This document shows positions 52,770-63,656 of a stretch of 64,000 nt of DNA, piece after piece (the first letter of the stretch is position 1; each line of letters opens with the position of its first letter). The position numbers and the translations under genes are program-made. The stretch is taken from positions 1,550,001 to 1,614,000 of the forward strand of contig NZ_JACCBN010000001.1 of assembly GCF_013409505.1 (NCBI RefSeq). The letters are read 5' to 3'. Origin of the DNA: Actinomycetospora corticicola. GTDB lineage: Bacteria; Actinomycetota; Actinomycetes; Mycobacteriales; Pseudonocardiaceae. The notes beneath the pieces are model-generated. The model worked only from the letters and a program-made list of their open reading frames with translations. It had not been told where the DNA came from and did no database searches.

Positions 52770-54353
52770 CTAGGTGGGTCCGTCGGTCCCGGTGCGGGGA
52801 GGGATCCGCGGCGTGTTCCCGCGGGCGGCGAGCAGCGGCACGATCGCGACCAGCAGCGCGGCCGTGATCGCCATCGGCAGCTGGTAGGCCCGGAAGGTGA
52901 AGTCGTTGCCGGTGGGCGGCACGAGCAGGGACACCGCGGCGCACACCGCGACCGCGCAGCCGCGGACGCGCGGGGCGGTCACCGAGCAGGCCAGCGGCAC
53001 CATCAGCCACAGCAGGTACCAGGGGTGCAGCACGGGCCCGGCGAGGAACACCGCTCCGAAGCCGTAGGCGACACCCGCCACCGGGTGCAGCCGCCCGCGC
53101 AGCACCATGAACACCAGCAGCGCGCAGACCAGCGCGGCGACGCCGAGCCCGGCCGAGCGGGTGAGGGAGAGCACGGCGTCGGTGTGGTCACCGAGGCCGA
53201 GCCAGATGCCGATCTGGCCGCCCAGCACCCCGAGGTCGGTGGTGACCGACAGCCACGAGCGCAGCAGGTTCGGTACCGACAGCGCGGTGATCCAGCCGAA
53301 GCCGAGCCCCGAGCCGACGGACACGGCCACCACGACGGCGAGCCCGGTCCCGGCCACCGCCGCGCCCCACCGGATCAACGCGACCAGCCCGTCCCGTCCG
53401 CAGGGATCCTTTCCGGCGGCCAGACAGCGCTCCCGGGCGACGTGCGCCCCGAGGAACGCGAGCGCCAGGATCGCGGGAATCTTGCCGGAGGCGCCGAGCC
53501 CGATGAGCAGCGCGCCGACGAACCAGGAGTAGCGGAAGCCGATCTCCAGGCCGAACAGGACGACGCCCATCATGATCGCGTCGTTGTGGATGCCCGAGAC
53601 CAGGTGGAAGAGCACCAGCGGGCTGACGGCGAGCCACAGCGCGGCGATCGGCTCCACCCCGGCCCGCCGGGCCAGGTGCGGTGCCGCCCAGATCACGAGA
53701 CCGAGCCCGATCAGCGCCAGGATCCGGTGCAGGTAGACGCCGAGCACGATGTTCTCGCCGGCGATCGTGGTGACCAGCCGCCCGAAGGTGAGGAATCCGG
53801 GGCCGTAGGGCGAGGGCGTCGTCCGCCAGATCGTCGGGATCGAGGCGACCAACGGGTCGTCGAGCCCGAGCGCCTGGGCCGCCCCGAAGACGTAGGGGTC
53901 GAAGCCGCGCGAGACGACCTCGGCCTGAGAGAGGTAGCCGTAGACGTCGGTGGAGAACAGGGGAGGGGCGACGGCCAGGGGCGCGCACCACATGACGAGG
54001 ATGCGCGAGAGCTGGCGGACCGTCAGCCGCACGCGCCCCGGCCAGGCCAGGCGGCCGAGCCACAGCCACGCGAGGACGACCATGCCCATGCCCACGTAGG
54101 CGAGCGCGATCGAGACGGTCGGCAGCCGCCCGGGCAGGCCGAGGACGCGCATGCCCAGCAGGGGGTTGTAGGCCGACGCCGGCGTCGCGCCGCACCCCAG
54201 CGCGCCCACGGCCATGAGCAGGGCGCCGGTGAAGCCGAACCGCCGGCAGAACCGCAGCCGCCGACGTTCGTCGACGCTCGCGGGGGCCTCGCGGGCCGAA
54301 CGCGTGCCCGACCCGTCGGGCCCGGGGGGAGCCGTCGGCGCCGTCGCGGTCAC
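52770..54353 (-). CDS. MptB-like polyprenol-phosphate mannosyltransferase
   Basis: GT-C membrane glycosyltransferase; the mycobacterial homologue (Rv1459c) elongates the mannan core of lipomannan. More than ten hydrophobic helices and a first periplasmic loop with the acidic pair in STDVYGYLSQAEVV typical of GT-C catalytic sites; then PSPYGPGFLTFGRLV. 527 residues. The second of two adjacent GTGs is chosen for spacing from TATCGT. Whether it acts in lipomannan here is inference. Confidence 0.85.
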   Translation of the reverse strand: MTATAPTAPPGPDGSGTRSAREAPASVDERRRLRFCRRFGFTGALLMAVGALGCGATPASAYNPLLGMRVLGLPGRLPTVSIALAYVGMGMVVLAWLWLGRLAWPGRVRLTVRQLSRILVMWCAPLAVAPPLFSTDVYGYLSQAEVVSRGFDPYVFGAAQALGLDDPLVASIPTIWRTTPSPYGPGFLTFGRLVTTIAGENIVLGVYLHRILALIGLGLVIWAAPHLARRAGVEPIAALWLAVSPLVLFHLVSGIHNDAIMMGVVLFGLEIGFRYSWFVGALLIGLGASGKIPAILALAFLGAHVARERCLAAGKDPCGRDGLVALIRWGAAVAGTGLAVVVAVSVGSGLGFGWITALSVPNLLRSWLSVTTDLGVLGGQIGIWLGLGDHTDAVLSLTRSAGLGVAALVCALLVFMVLRGRLHPVAGVAYGFGAVFLAGPVLHPWYLLWLMVPLACSVTAPRVRGCAVAVCAAVSLLVPPTGNDFTFRAYQLPMAITAALLVAIVPLLAARGNTPRIPPRTGTDGPT

Positions 54354-54360
54354 CACGCGA

Positions 54361-54366
54361 ACGATA
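54361..54366 (-). promoter_or_regulatory. -10 box for leaderless mptB
   Basis: TATCGT on the minus strand, 7 bases before the GTG at 54353. Confidence 0.45.
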
Positions 54367-54374
54367 CCGAGCGC

Positions 54375-54394
54375 CTTCCCGACGCCGGGTCGGG
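54375..54394 (+). repeat. 20-base hairpin repeat, copy 2
   Basis: CTTCCCGACGCCGGGTCGGG, identical to 25150-25169, here in the divergent mptB/sufR gap rather than after a gene. Confidence 0.5.
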
Positions 54395-54477
54395 CCCGCC
54401 TCGCGGGCGGGCGCGGCTCCCGTCGTCGTGACCCGTGCCACCTCGTCCGGCCCGGCTTTGCCGCCCCGGAACATATA

Positions 54478-54495
54478 GGCAAGACTGGTGTTGCC
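54478..54495 (+). promoter_or_regulatory. Probable SufR operator
   Basis: GGCAA-N8-TTGCC inverted repeat in an AT-rich patch, about 55 bases before sufR. Its right arm forms TTGCCA, a -35-like hexamer 18 bases before TCATGA (54515-54520), so binding would block the suf promoter. Confidence 0.55.
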
Positions 54496-54548
54496 AAAAG
54501 CGATGCCCGATGTGTCATGATCGGGACGACGTCGATCGGAGGTGGGAG

Positions 54549-55325
54549 ATGACGGGGACACGCCTGCAGGGCGCACACGCCGAGCACGCACGCTCCGCCG
54601 CCGACGGGCGCACGCGTGACGCGGTCGTCCGGCTCCTCCTGGAGCGCGGCCCGACCACCGCCGCCACGCTCGCCGACCAGCTGCAGCTCTCCGGCCCGGG
54701 GGTCCGGCGGCACCTCGACGCCCTGTGCACCGAGGGCACCGTCGCCACGCGGGACGCCCCCGCCTCCGGCAAGCGCGGCCGTCCGGCCCGGCAGTTCCTG
54801 CTGACCACCGACGGGCGCGCCCGTGCCGGTCGGGGTGAGCACGGACCGGCCGACCTCGCGGTCGCCGCGCTGCGCCGTCTCGGTGACGCGGCCGGCGACG
54901 AGGCCGTCCGCGCGTTCGCCCGCGACCGCGCACTGGCCATGGTCGGTGCCCACCGCGAGCACGTCGAGGCCGGCGCCGACCGCGCCGAGCGCGTGCAGCG
55001 GCTGGCCACGGCGCTCACCGCCGAGGGGTACGCGGCGTCCAGCCGCGGTGCCACCTCGACCGGCGGCGGCGAGCAGCTGTGCCAGCACCACTGCCCGGTC
55101 GCCGACGTCGCGGCCGAGTTCCCCCAGCTGTGCGAGGCGGAGGCCGAGGTCTTCGCCGAGGTGCTGGGGACCCACGTACAACGGCTCGCCACCATCGCCC
55201 GGGGCGACGCCGCGTGCACCACCCACGTGCCGGCCCAACGAGCCCAGCGGACCGACACCACCGCACGTCCCTCCGCCGTCACCACCGGCGGAGCACCCGA
55301 GGACCAGGGAAGGCAGGTCGTATGA
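54549..55325 (+). CDS. sufR: Fe-S cluster-sensing repressor SufR
   Basis: Represses the suf operon when it carries a cluster. N-terminal DeoR/ArsR-like winged helix ([21 protein letters not shown]), C-terminal cluster-binding region with C178, C182, C195 and C223 ([23 protein letters not shown]), matching the family pattern. 258 residues. ATG follows CGGAGGTGGGAG; an upstream in-frame ATG would add 38 atypical residues. Stop overlaps sufB (ATGA). Confidence 0.94.
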   Translation: MTGTRLQGAHAEHARSAADGRTRDAVVRLLLERGPTTAATLADQLQLSGPGVRRHLDALCTEGTVATRDAPASGKRGRPARQFLLTTDGRARAGRGEHGPADLAVAALRRLGDAAGDEAVRAFARDRALAMVGAHREHVEAGADRAERVQRLATALTAEGYAASSRGATSTGGGEQLCQHHCPVADVAAEFPQLCEAEAEVFAEVLGTHVQRLATIARGDAACTTHVPAQRAQRTDTTARPSAVTTGGAPEDQGRQVV

Positions 55326-56755
55326 CCACCGCTCCGGAGAAGGAGACGCTGACCCAGGAGGAGACCATTGCCTCCCTGGGCAGCTACCAGTTCGGCTGGC
55401 ACGACAGCGACAGCGCCGGGGCGAGCGCCCAGCGCGGCCTGAGCGAGGCGGTCGTCCGCGACATCTCGGGCAAGAAGAACGAGCCGGACTGGATGCTGCA
55501 GCTCCGCCTCAAGGCGCTGGGCATGTTCGACAAGAAGCCGATGCCGAACTGGGGCTCGGACCTGTCGGGCATCCACTTCGACAACATCAAGTACTTCGTG
55601 CGGTCGACGGAGAAGCAGGCGGCCTCCTGGGAGGACCTGCCCGACGACATCAAGAACACCTACGACAAGCTGGGCATCCCGGAGGCCGAGAAGGCCCGCC
55701 TGGTCGCCGGTGTCGCGGCGCAGTACGAGTCCGAGGTCGTGTACCACCAGATCCGCGAGGACCTGGAGCAGCAGGGTGTCATCTTCATGGACACCGACAC
55801 CGGCCTGCGTGAGCACCCGGAGCTGTTCGAGGAGTACTTCGGCTCGGTGATCCCGGCCGGCGACAACAAGTTCTCCGCGCTGAACTCCGCGGTGTGGTCC
55901 GGCGGCTCGTTCATCTACGTGCCGAAGGGTGTCCACGTGGACATCCCGCTGCAGGCCTACTTCCGGATCAACACCGAGAACATGGGCCAGTTCGAGCGGA
56001 CGCTGATCATCGTCGACGAGGACGCCTACGTCCACTACGTCGAGGGCTGCACGGCGCCGATCTACTCGAGCGACTCGCTGCACTCCGCGGTCGTCGAGAT
56101 CGTCGTGAAGAAGGGCGGCCGCTGCCGCTACACGACCATCCAGAACTGGTCGAACAACGTCTACAACCTGGTCACCAAGCGCGCCAAGGCCGAAGAGGGC
56201 GCGACCATGGAGTGGGTCGACGGCAACATCGGCTCCAAGGTGACGATGAAGTACCCGGCCGTCTGGCTGATGGGTCCGCACGCCAAGGGCGAGGTGCTCT
56301 CGGTGGCCTTCTCCGGCGAGGGCCAGCACCAGGACGCCGGCGCCAAGATGGTGCACCTCGCGCCGCACACGTCGTCGACGATCATCTCGAAGTCGGTGGC
56401 CCGTGGCGGTGGCCGGACCTCGTACCGCGGTCTGGTGCGGGTCAACAAGGGTGCGCACCACTCGCGGTCGACGGTGAAGTGCGACGCGCTGCTGGTCGAC
56501 ACCATCAGCCGCTCGGACACCTATCCCTACGTCGACGTCCGCGAGGACGACGTCACGATGGGCCACGAGGCGACCGTCTCGAAGGTCAGCGAGGACCAGC
56601 TCTTCTACCTGATGTCCCGCGGCCTCACCGAGGACGAGGCCATGGCGATGATCGTGCGCGGGTTCGTCGAGCCCATCGCGCGTGAGCTGCCCATGGAGTA
56701 CGCGCTCGAGCTCAACCGCCTGATCGAGCTGCAGATGGAAGGAGCGGTGGGCTAG
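55322..56755 (+). CDS. sufB: Fe-S cluster assembly scaffold SufB
   Basis: Core scaffold of SufBC2[20 protein letters not shown], the cluster-related [14 protein letters not shown] and [13 protein letters not shown] segments are typical. 477 residues with no intein; the mycobacterial SufB carries one. Start overlaps sufR. Confidence 0.98.
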   Translation: MTTAPEKETLTQEETIASLGSYQFGWHDSDSAGASAQRGLSEAVVRDISGKKNEPDWMLQLRLKALGMFDKKPMPNWGSDLSGIHFDNIKYFVRSTEKQAASWEDLPDDIKNTYDKLGIPEAEKARLVAGVAAQYESEVVYHQIREDLEQQGVIFMDTDTGLREHPELFEEYFGSVIPAGDNKFSALNSAVWSGGSFIYVPKGVHVDIPLQAYFRINTENMGQFERTLIIVDEDAYVHYVEGCTAPIYSSDSLHSAVVEIVVKKGGRCRYTTIQNWSNNVYNLVTKRAKAEEGATMEWVDGNIGSKVTMKYPAVWLMGPHAKGEVLSVAFSGEGQHQDAGAKMVHLAPHTSSTIISKSVARGGGRTSYRGLVRVNKGAHHSRSTVKCDALLVDTISRSDTYPYVDVREDDVTMGHEATVSKVSEDQLFYLMSRGLTEDEAMAMIVRGFVEPIARELPMEYALELNRLIELQMEGAVG

Positions 56756-58044
56756 TGACCCCGCCCCAGAACGAGCCCGCGGCGCAGGTCGGTGGGGGCG
56801 TCATCAGCGCCCCCGCCGACTCGGCCGAGGAGTACGACCCCGGCATCGCGGCCGCGTCGCCCCCGGCGTCGCGGCCCGGTTCGCCGGCGCTCGCGCCGTG
56901 GGAGGAGCGTTTCACCTCCTACGACGTCGAGGCCTTCGAGGTCCCGCGCGGTCGGGAGGAGCAGTGGCGGTTCACGCCGCTGCGGCGCCTGCACGGCCTG
57001 CACGACGGGTCGGCGACCGCCGACGGCGAGCTCGCCGTCACCGTGCGCTCCGGCTTCGGTGACTCGGCCTCCGACGAGCTCGGCGGCGTCCGCGTCGAGA
57101 CCGTGGAGCGCGGCGACGGCCGCCTCGGCGACGGAGGGATCCCCTCCGACCGCGTCGCGGCCCAGGCCTGGTCCTCCTTCCCGACGGCGACGGTCATCAC
57201 CGTCGCCGAACCCCGCTCGGACGACGAGCCGCTGACCGTCCAGGTCGAGGGACCCGGCGTCGGGAAGACCGCGTACGCGCACCTGCAGATCCGCCTCGAG
57301 CGGCACGCCGAGGCCGTCGTCGTGGTCGACCACCGCGGCTCCGGCACCGTCGCCGCGAACACGGAGCTCGTCGTCGCCGACGGCGCGAAGCTCGAGATCG
57401 TCGAGGTCCACGACTGGGCGGACGACGCCGTGTTCGTCGGCGCCCAGCACCTCTCGGTCGGGCGCGACGCGACGATCCGGTACACGTCGGTGACCCTCGG
57501 CGGCGACCTCGTCCGGCTCTCCCCGGTGGTCAACTACCGGGCGACGGGCGGCGACGTCCAGCTCGACGGGCTGTACTTCGCCGACGGCGGCCAGCACCTC
57601 GAGCACCGACTGCTCGTCGACCACTCCGTGCCGAGCTGCCGCTCGAACGTGATGTACAAGGGCGCGCTGCAGGGGGCCGAGGGCGACACGGCCGCGCACA
57701 CGGTCTGGATCGGCGACGTGCTGATCCGCAAGGAGGCCGAGGCGACCGAGACCTACGAGCTCAACCGCAACCTCCTGCTCACCGACAACGCCCGGGCCGA
57801 CTCGGTGCCCAACCTCGAGATCGAGACGGGCGAGATCGTCAGCGCCGGCCACGCGAGCGCCACCGGCCGCTTCGACGACGAGCAGCTGTTCTACCTGATG
57901 GCGCGCGGGATCCCCGAGGAGCAGGCGCGGCGGCTCGTCGTGCGCGGGTTCTTCGGCGAGGTCATCCACAAGATCCGCGTGCCCGCGCTGCGCGACCGGC
58001 TCGAGGCGGCCATCGAGGCCGAGCTCGAGGTCGTCGGCGCCTGA
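56755..58044 (+). CDS. sufD: Fe-S cluster assembly protein SufD
   Basis: Partner of SufB, same beta-helix fold. RGREEQWRFTPLRRL, FVGAQHLSVGRDA and YLMARGIPEEQARRLVVRGFF; 429 residues. The N-terminal 45 residues are Pro/Ala-rich and poorly conserved. GTG overlaps the last base of the sufB stop (TAGTG). Confidence 0.96.
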   Translation: MTPPQNEPAAQVGGGVISAPADSAEEYDPGIAAASPPASRPGSPALAPWEERFTSYDVEAFEVPRGREEQWRFTPLRRLHGLHDGSATADGELAVTVRSGFGDSASDELGGVRVETVERGDGRLGDGGIPSDRVAAQAWSSFPTATVITVAEPRSDDEPLTVQVEGPGVGKTAYAHLQIRLERHAEAVVVVDHRGSGTVAANTELVVADGAKLEIVEVHDWADDAVFVGAQHLSVGRDATIRYTSVTLGGDLVRLSPVVNYRATGGDVQLDGLYFADGGQHLEHRLLVDHSVPSCRSNVMYKGALQGAEGDTAAHTVWIGDVLIRKEAEATETYELNRNLLLTDNARADSVPNLEIETGEIVSAGHASATGRFDDEQLFYLMARGIPEEQARRLVVRGFFGEVIHKIRVPALRDRLEAAIEAELEVVGA

Positions 58045-58078
58045 CGTCCACCACGTTCCGCATTCCGAAAGAGGCTTG

Positions 58079-60153
<2,075 letters not shown>

Positions 60154-60168
60154 GAGGAGGTCACCGCC

Positions 60169-60642
60169 GTGAAGCTCGAGACGATGTACCAGGAGATCAT
60201 CCTGGACCACTACAAGAACCCGCACGGCAAGGGCCTGCGCGAGCCCTACGAGGCCGAGGTCCACCACGTCAACCCGACGTGCGGCGACGAGGTCACGGTG
60301 CGGGTGCACCTGGAAGGGTCGGGCGCGGACGCGAAGGTCGTCGACCTGTCGTACGACGCGCTCGGCTGCTCCATCAGCCAGGCGGCCACCTCGGTCGCCT
60401 ACGACCTCGTGGTCGGACAGACCGTGGGCGACGCGTTCGAGGTGCTGTCGGCCTACCAGGAGATGGTCCAGGGCCGCGGCAAGGTCGAGCCCGACGAGGA
60501 CGTGCTGGACGACGCCGTGGCGTTCGCCGGTGTGGCCGCCTACCCGGCACGCGTCAAGTGCGCGCTGCTCGGGTGGTTGGCGTTCAAGGACGCGGTGGCG
60601 CAGGCTGACGCGAACGCCCCCGAGCTGGAGGGACAGGCATGA
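60169..60642 (+). CDS. sufU: SufU, zinc-dependent sulfur transfer protein
   Basis: Accepts sulfur from SufS. Ligands C38 (NPTCGDE with the Asp), C67 (LGCSIS) and C131 (RVKCALL) with the insert between second and third typical of SufU rather than IscU. 157 residues. GTG start, preceded by AGGAGGTC. Confidence 0.96.
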   Translation: MKLETMYQEIILDHYKNPHGKGLREPYEAEVHHVNPTCGDEVTVRVHLEGSGADAKVVDLSYDALGCSISQAATSVAYDLVVGQTVGDAFEVLSAYQEMVQGRGKVEPDEDVLDDAVAFAGVAAYPARVKCALLGWLAFKDAVAQADANAPELEGQA

Positions 60643-61037
60643 CCGAGACGACCGAACCGACGCGAGGCGCCGAGGGCATGCCCGAGGCCGCCCCGAAGGC
60701 GGAGACGCCCTCGATCGACGACCTCGAGGAGGCCATGCGCGACGTCGTCGACCCCGAGCTCGGGATCAACGTCGTCGACCTGGGCCTGCTCTACGGCATC
60801 GACGTGCACCACGAGGACGCCGGCACGGTCGCCACGCTGGACCTCACCCTGACGTCCGCGGCCTGCCCGCTGACCGACGTCATCGAGGACCAGTCCCGTG
60901 CCGCCCTGACCAAGGGCCCGGGCGGTGGCCTCGTCGACGACGTGCGCATCAACTGGGTCTGGATGCCCCCGTGGGGCCCGGACAAGATCACCGACGACGG
61001 TCGCGAGCAGCTCCGCGCGCTCGGGTTCACCGTCTAG
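60639..61037 (+). CDS. sufT: SUF system maturation protein SufT (MIP18/DUF59)
   Basis: Assists Fe-S cluster transfer. DUF59 core DVVDPELGINVVDLGLLY and TSAACPLTD with the conserved Cys, WMPPWGPDKI. 132 residues with a 25-residue acidic tail. Start overlaps sufU (ATGA). Last gene of the operon; a palindrome follows. Confidence 0.95.
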   Translation: MTETTEPTRGAEGMPEAAPKAETPSIDDLEEAMRDVVDPELGINVVDLGLLYGIDVHHEDAGTVATLDLTLTSAACPLTDVIEDQSRAALTKGPGGGLVDDVRINWVWMPPWGPDKITDDGREQLRALGFTV

Positions 61038-61050
61038 GTGGCTTCGCCTC

Positions 61051-61090
61051 GTGAGTACTAATCCGTGCCCTGGCACGGATTAGTACTCAC
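61051..61090. repeat. Perfect 40-base palindrome, likely two-way terminator
   Basis: Arms 61051-61069 and 61072-61090 (GTGAGTACTAATCCGTGCC and its exact complement) with a 2-base centre. It lies between convergent sufT and mrr and overlaps the mrr stop. It has more A and T than its surroundings. A terminator role fits; a mobile-element end is an alternative. Confidence 0.75.
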
Positions 61091-61926
61091 AGTTCGAAGT
61101 AATCCTCGTCGACCTTGACGACGGTGTACGTCTGTTCGATCTGGACGCCGACCCGATACTGGATCATCAGGTCGGTGAGACGTTTCCCGTCGACGAGCAC
61201 CACGGCTGCGTTGACGTGCTGGGCGTAGTCGCCCGCCTCCCTGCTGAAGCTGCTCGTCGTGATGAACACGCCCTGGTTGGCCTGCTGCCCGTGCAGTGCC
61301 CCGACGAAGCCTTGGATGGCTGGTCGTCCGACCACGTTGTCCGCCGCGTAGCGCTTCGCCTGCACGTAGATGCGGCCGAGACCCAGCGGGTCCTGGTCGA
61401 TCACGCCGTCCAGGCCGCCATCGCCGGAACCCGTGATTCGCGGCCGTTCCCCCCGCCGTCCGTATCCCATGGTCACAAGCAGGTCGACCACCGCGTGCTC
61501 GAGGAGGTCCGGGCCCGAGGACCGGAGCCGCTCCAGTAATTCGTGGGCGACGTCACCGTGGAGTCGTTCGACGCCATCGGCGATCTGCTCCTTCGGAGCC
61601 ACCTCAGGTGGTCCGTCGAGTGTGTCGAGCGGCAGTACCTCGTGGTGCGAACGAGAAGACTGTCCGCGCGCACCCCGCTCGTCGTTCAGCCGCTGCCTGT
61701 AGACGGGCAGTTCGAGGAGTTCGCGCTGTCCCAGGCCCGACGCATGGTGCCGTAGCAGTTCGCGGCCTTGCTCGGTGATGACATAGGACCCGCGTCGCGG
61801 ACGTTCGACCGCATCCGCTCGCCGCAACTCGAGGACGGCGAAGCCGATCCGGCCGCGGTATCGCTCGTCCCCGGAACTGGTGGTCTCTTGCCGTTGTTCC
61901 GGTGACAGGTCGGCCGCGTCCGCCAC
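61087..61926 (-). CDS. Mrr-type restriction endonuclease, N-terminally truncated
   Basis: Predicted modification-dependent (type IV) nuclease. The C-terminal Mrr_cat domain is intact: GDGGLDGVIDQD, VQAKRY and the following GVFITTSSFS. The N-terminal winged-helix domain is incomplete: the frame opens at the position matching about residue 35 of E. coli Mrr (ADLSPEQRQETTSSG), and a stop lies four codons upstream of the GTG. 279 residues, so roughly 35 to 40 are missing. Activity is doubtful. Flanked by palindromes on both sides. Confidence 0.75.
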   Translation of the reverse strand: MADAADLSPEQRQETTSSGDERYRGRIGFAVLELRRADAVERPRRGSYVITEQGRELLRHHASGLGQRELLELPVYRQRLNDERGARGQSSRSHHEVLPLDTLDGPPEVAPKEQIADGVERLHGDVAHELLERLRSSGPDLLEHAVVDLLVTMGYGRRGERPRITGSGDGGLDGVIDQDPLGLGRIYVQAKRYAADNVVGRPAIQGFVGALHGQQANQGVFITTSSFSREAGDYAQHVNAAVVLVDGKRLTDLMIQYRVGVQIEQTYTVVKVDEDYFEL

Positions 61927-61981
61927 TTCAGCTCCCGGTCAGCTCTTCCCCGTCGAGGTCTCTCCTGCGCTGAGTCTGAGT

Positions 61982-62056
61982 CGACCATGATCACCGGGAC
62001 GTAGCGGATGAGGTCAGTGGTCGCGGAGAGCCGCCACCGTTTGGTGATCATGGTCG
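61982..62056. repeat. 14-base inverted repeat around 47 bases
   Basis: CGACCATGATCACC (61982-61995) and its exact complement (62043-62056) enclose 47 bases that hold a small GCGG/CCGC hairpin. It lies between the truncated mrr 5' end and the adenylate cyclase stop; the rest of 61927-62130 holds no recognised gene. May be a hairpin terminator or a small palindromic element. Confidence 0.6.
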
Positions 62057-62130
62057 GCACGGGAGTGGGCCGCGACGACGATGTGGCGTTCCTGCCACCG
62101 CATGCACGCAACGACGCTCCGCTACCACGG

Positions 62131-63120
62131 TCAGCTGCTGCGGCGCACCACGTGAGGCTTGAGGTGCTTGTACCCCCGCACGTGCAGGGCGGGCACGGAC
62201 CGGAGTTCGACGTCGAGCTCGGCGGCCCGCACGGCGTCGGTCATCTCGTCGTCGAGCAGCGTCGTGCCGGGACGGGCGTGCGAGGTCAGGCGGCTCGCGA
62301 TGTTCACCGTCGGGCCGTACACGTCGCCGTAGCGGGGGAGCACGTCGCCGTAGGCCAGCCCGATGCGCAGGGCGAGGCGCCCGTCGGGGTCGGGGACCTC
62401 GTCGTGCAGGGCGAACGCGATGTCGCACGCCGCACCGACGTCGCCGCACACGAAGAGGATCTCGTCGCCGATGGTCTTGACGATGCGGCCGCCGTAGCGG
62501 GAGACGACGTCGTTCGACACGCTCTCGAACCGCTCGAGCAGAGCCCGGAGCTCGTCGGAGTCGGTCCGCCGGGACATCGAGGTGAAGCCGACGATGTCGG
62601 CGAACCCGACCGCGGCGGTCGTCCGGCCCCCGTCGTCGGCACCCTCGTCGGCGAGGGAGGACATCATCCGCCCCGCCGTGACGAGCAGGTGCCGACGCCA
62701 GGTGTAGGTCTGCAGCTTCTCGAGCAGGGGGACGAGCGACCGCACGGCGTCGACCACGGCCTCGGGGTCGTCGGCGGTGCCGCGCTCGGCGATCACCCGG
62801 CGCAGCAGGTTCGCCTGCCACTCCGCGAGGCGGGCCATGCTCTGTCCGAGGGTGCGGGCGACCGCCAGGGCCTCGTCCTCGTCGAACGCGTCCTGGGCGA
62901 GCAGGTCCTCCACGTCCGCGAGGGCGTCGAGATCGGACTCGGCGAAGGCCTCGACGTCGTCGGGCACGCGCGGGAAGCCCAGCGCGCTCCACAGCCGGCC
63001 GGTCCGCTCCAGCGGCACACCGGCCCGGTCGGCGACCTCCGCACGCCGCAGCGTGCGGTCGCCGCCGACGAGGAGGTCCTCGACCTCGTGTCGCGCCTCC
63101 GACCAGGAGGGACCGCTCAC
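62131..63120 (-). CDS. Class III adenylate cyclase with N-terminal regulatory domain
   Basis: Makes cAMP from ATP; cytosolic, no membrane segment. Residues 1-165 match the adenylate cyclase regulatory domain of Rv1264, which inhibits at high pH (HTH-like RRAEVADRAGVPLERTGRL). The catalytic domain (about 165-325) has metal Asp in FADIVGFTS, purine-specifying Lys in VKTIGDE and the transition-state Asn/Arg in VNIASRL. 329 residues. GTG overlaps the stop of the universal stress gene by 4 bases. Confidence 0.9.
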   Translation of the reverse strand: MSGPSWSEARHEVEDLLVGGDRTLRRAEVADRAGVPLERTGRLWSALGFPRVPDDVEAFAESDLDALADVEDLLAQDAFDEDEALAVARTLGQSMARLAEWQANLLRRVIAERGTADDPEAVVDAVRSLVPLLEKLQTYTWRRHLLVTAGRMMSSLADEGADDGGRTTAAVGFADIVGFTSMSRRTDSDELRALLERFESVSNDVVSRYGGRIVKTIGDEILFVCGDVGAACDIAFALHDEVPDPDGRLALRIGLAYGDVLPRYGDVYGPTVNIASRLTSHARPGTTLLDDEMTDAVRAAELDVELRSVPALHVRGYKHLKPHVVRRSS

Positions 63121-63563
63121 GTGGTGTGGACGATGAGCACGTCGGTCGGGGCCTTGCGGGAGATGCCCTGCGGCACCGAGCCGAGCAGGCGGCCGGAGAG
63201 GCTGTTCAGCCCGCGGTTGCCGATGACGAGCAGGTCGGCCTTGCGGTCGGTAACGACGGCGGTGACGACCTCGATGGGGTCGCCCTCCTTGGCCACGGTC
63301 TCGACGTCGCCCGCGCCCTTGGCCGACGCGCGCTCCTTCGCGGTGCGCAGCGCCTCCTCGGCGGGGGTCGACCCGACGACGTGGTAGGCGGCGTCCTCGC
63401 CGAGGGCCTGCTCGGCCTGGCCGGTGTTCCGCGCCGGGTGGTACGCGCTGATGATCAGCAGGGTGGCCCCCGCGTCGGCGGCGACGGTGGCCGCGCGGTC
63501 CACCGCGCGGAAGGAGGAGTCGGATCCGTCCGTGCCGACGGCGACGATCTGGTAGGCGCCCAT
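63117..63563 (-). CDS. Universal stress protein (UspA family)
   Basis: ATP-binding type: GNRGLNSLSGRLLGSVP carries the G-2x-G-9x-G-S motif, and the N-terminus is IVAVGTDGSDSS. 148 residues. ATG after CCGGAGCAG. First gene of a two-gene operon with the adenylate cyclase; some mycobacterial USPs bind cAMP, which makes the pairing suggestive. Confidence 0.93.
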   Translation of the reverse strand: MGAYQIVAVGTDGSDSSFRAVDRAATVAADAGATLLIISAYHPARNTGQAEQALGEDAAYHVVGSTPAEEALRTAKERASAKGAGDVETVAKEGDPIEVVTAVVTDRKADLLVIGNRGLNSLSGRLLGSVPQGISRKAPTDVLIVHTT

Positions 63564-63656
63564 GGTGGTCTGCTCCGGTTTCTGGCGGTCTCATCCCGCC
63601 CGTCCACGGAACGAGCGGGAGCCGCGGATGGTAACGCGGTACTCCGTTCGGACGTC

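Noticed and set aside
55322-56755. Intein in SufB, as in mycobacteria
   Set aside because: The protein is 477 residues and continuous with no intein blocks.
61927-62111. Missing Mrr N-terminus in another frame (frameshift)
   Set aside because: Translations of the other two frames upstream show no resemblance to the Mrr winged helix, so a simple frameshift does not restore it.
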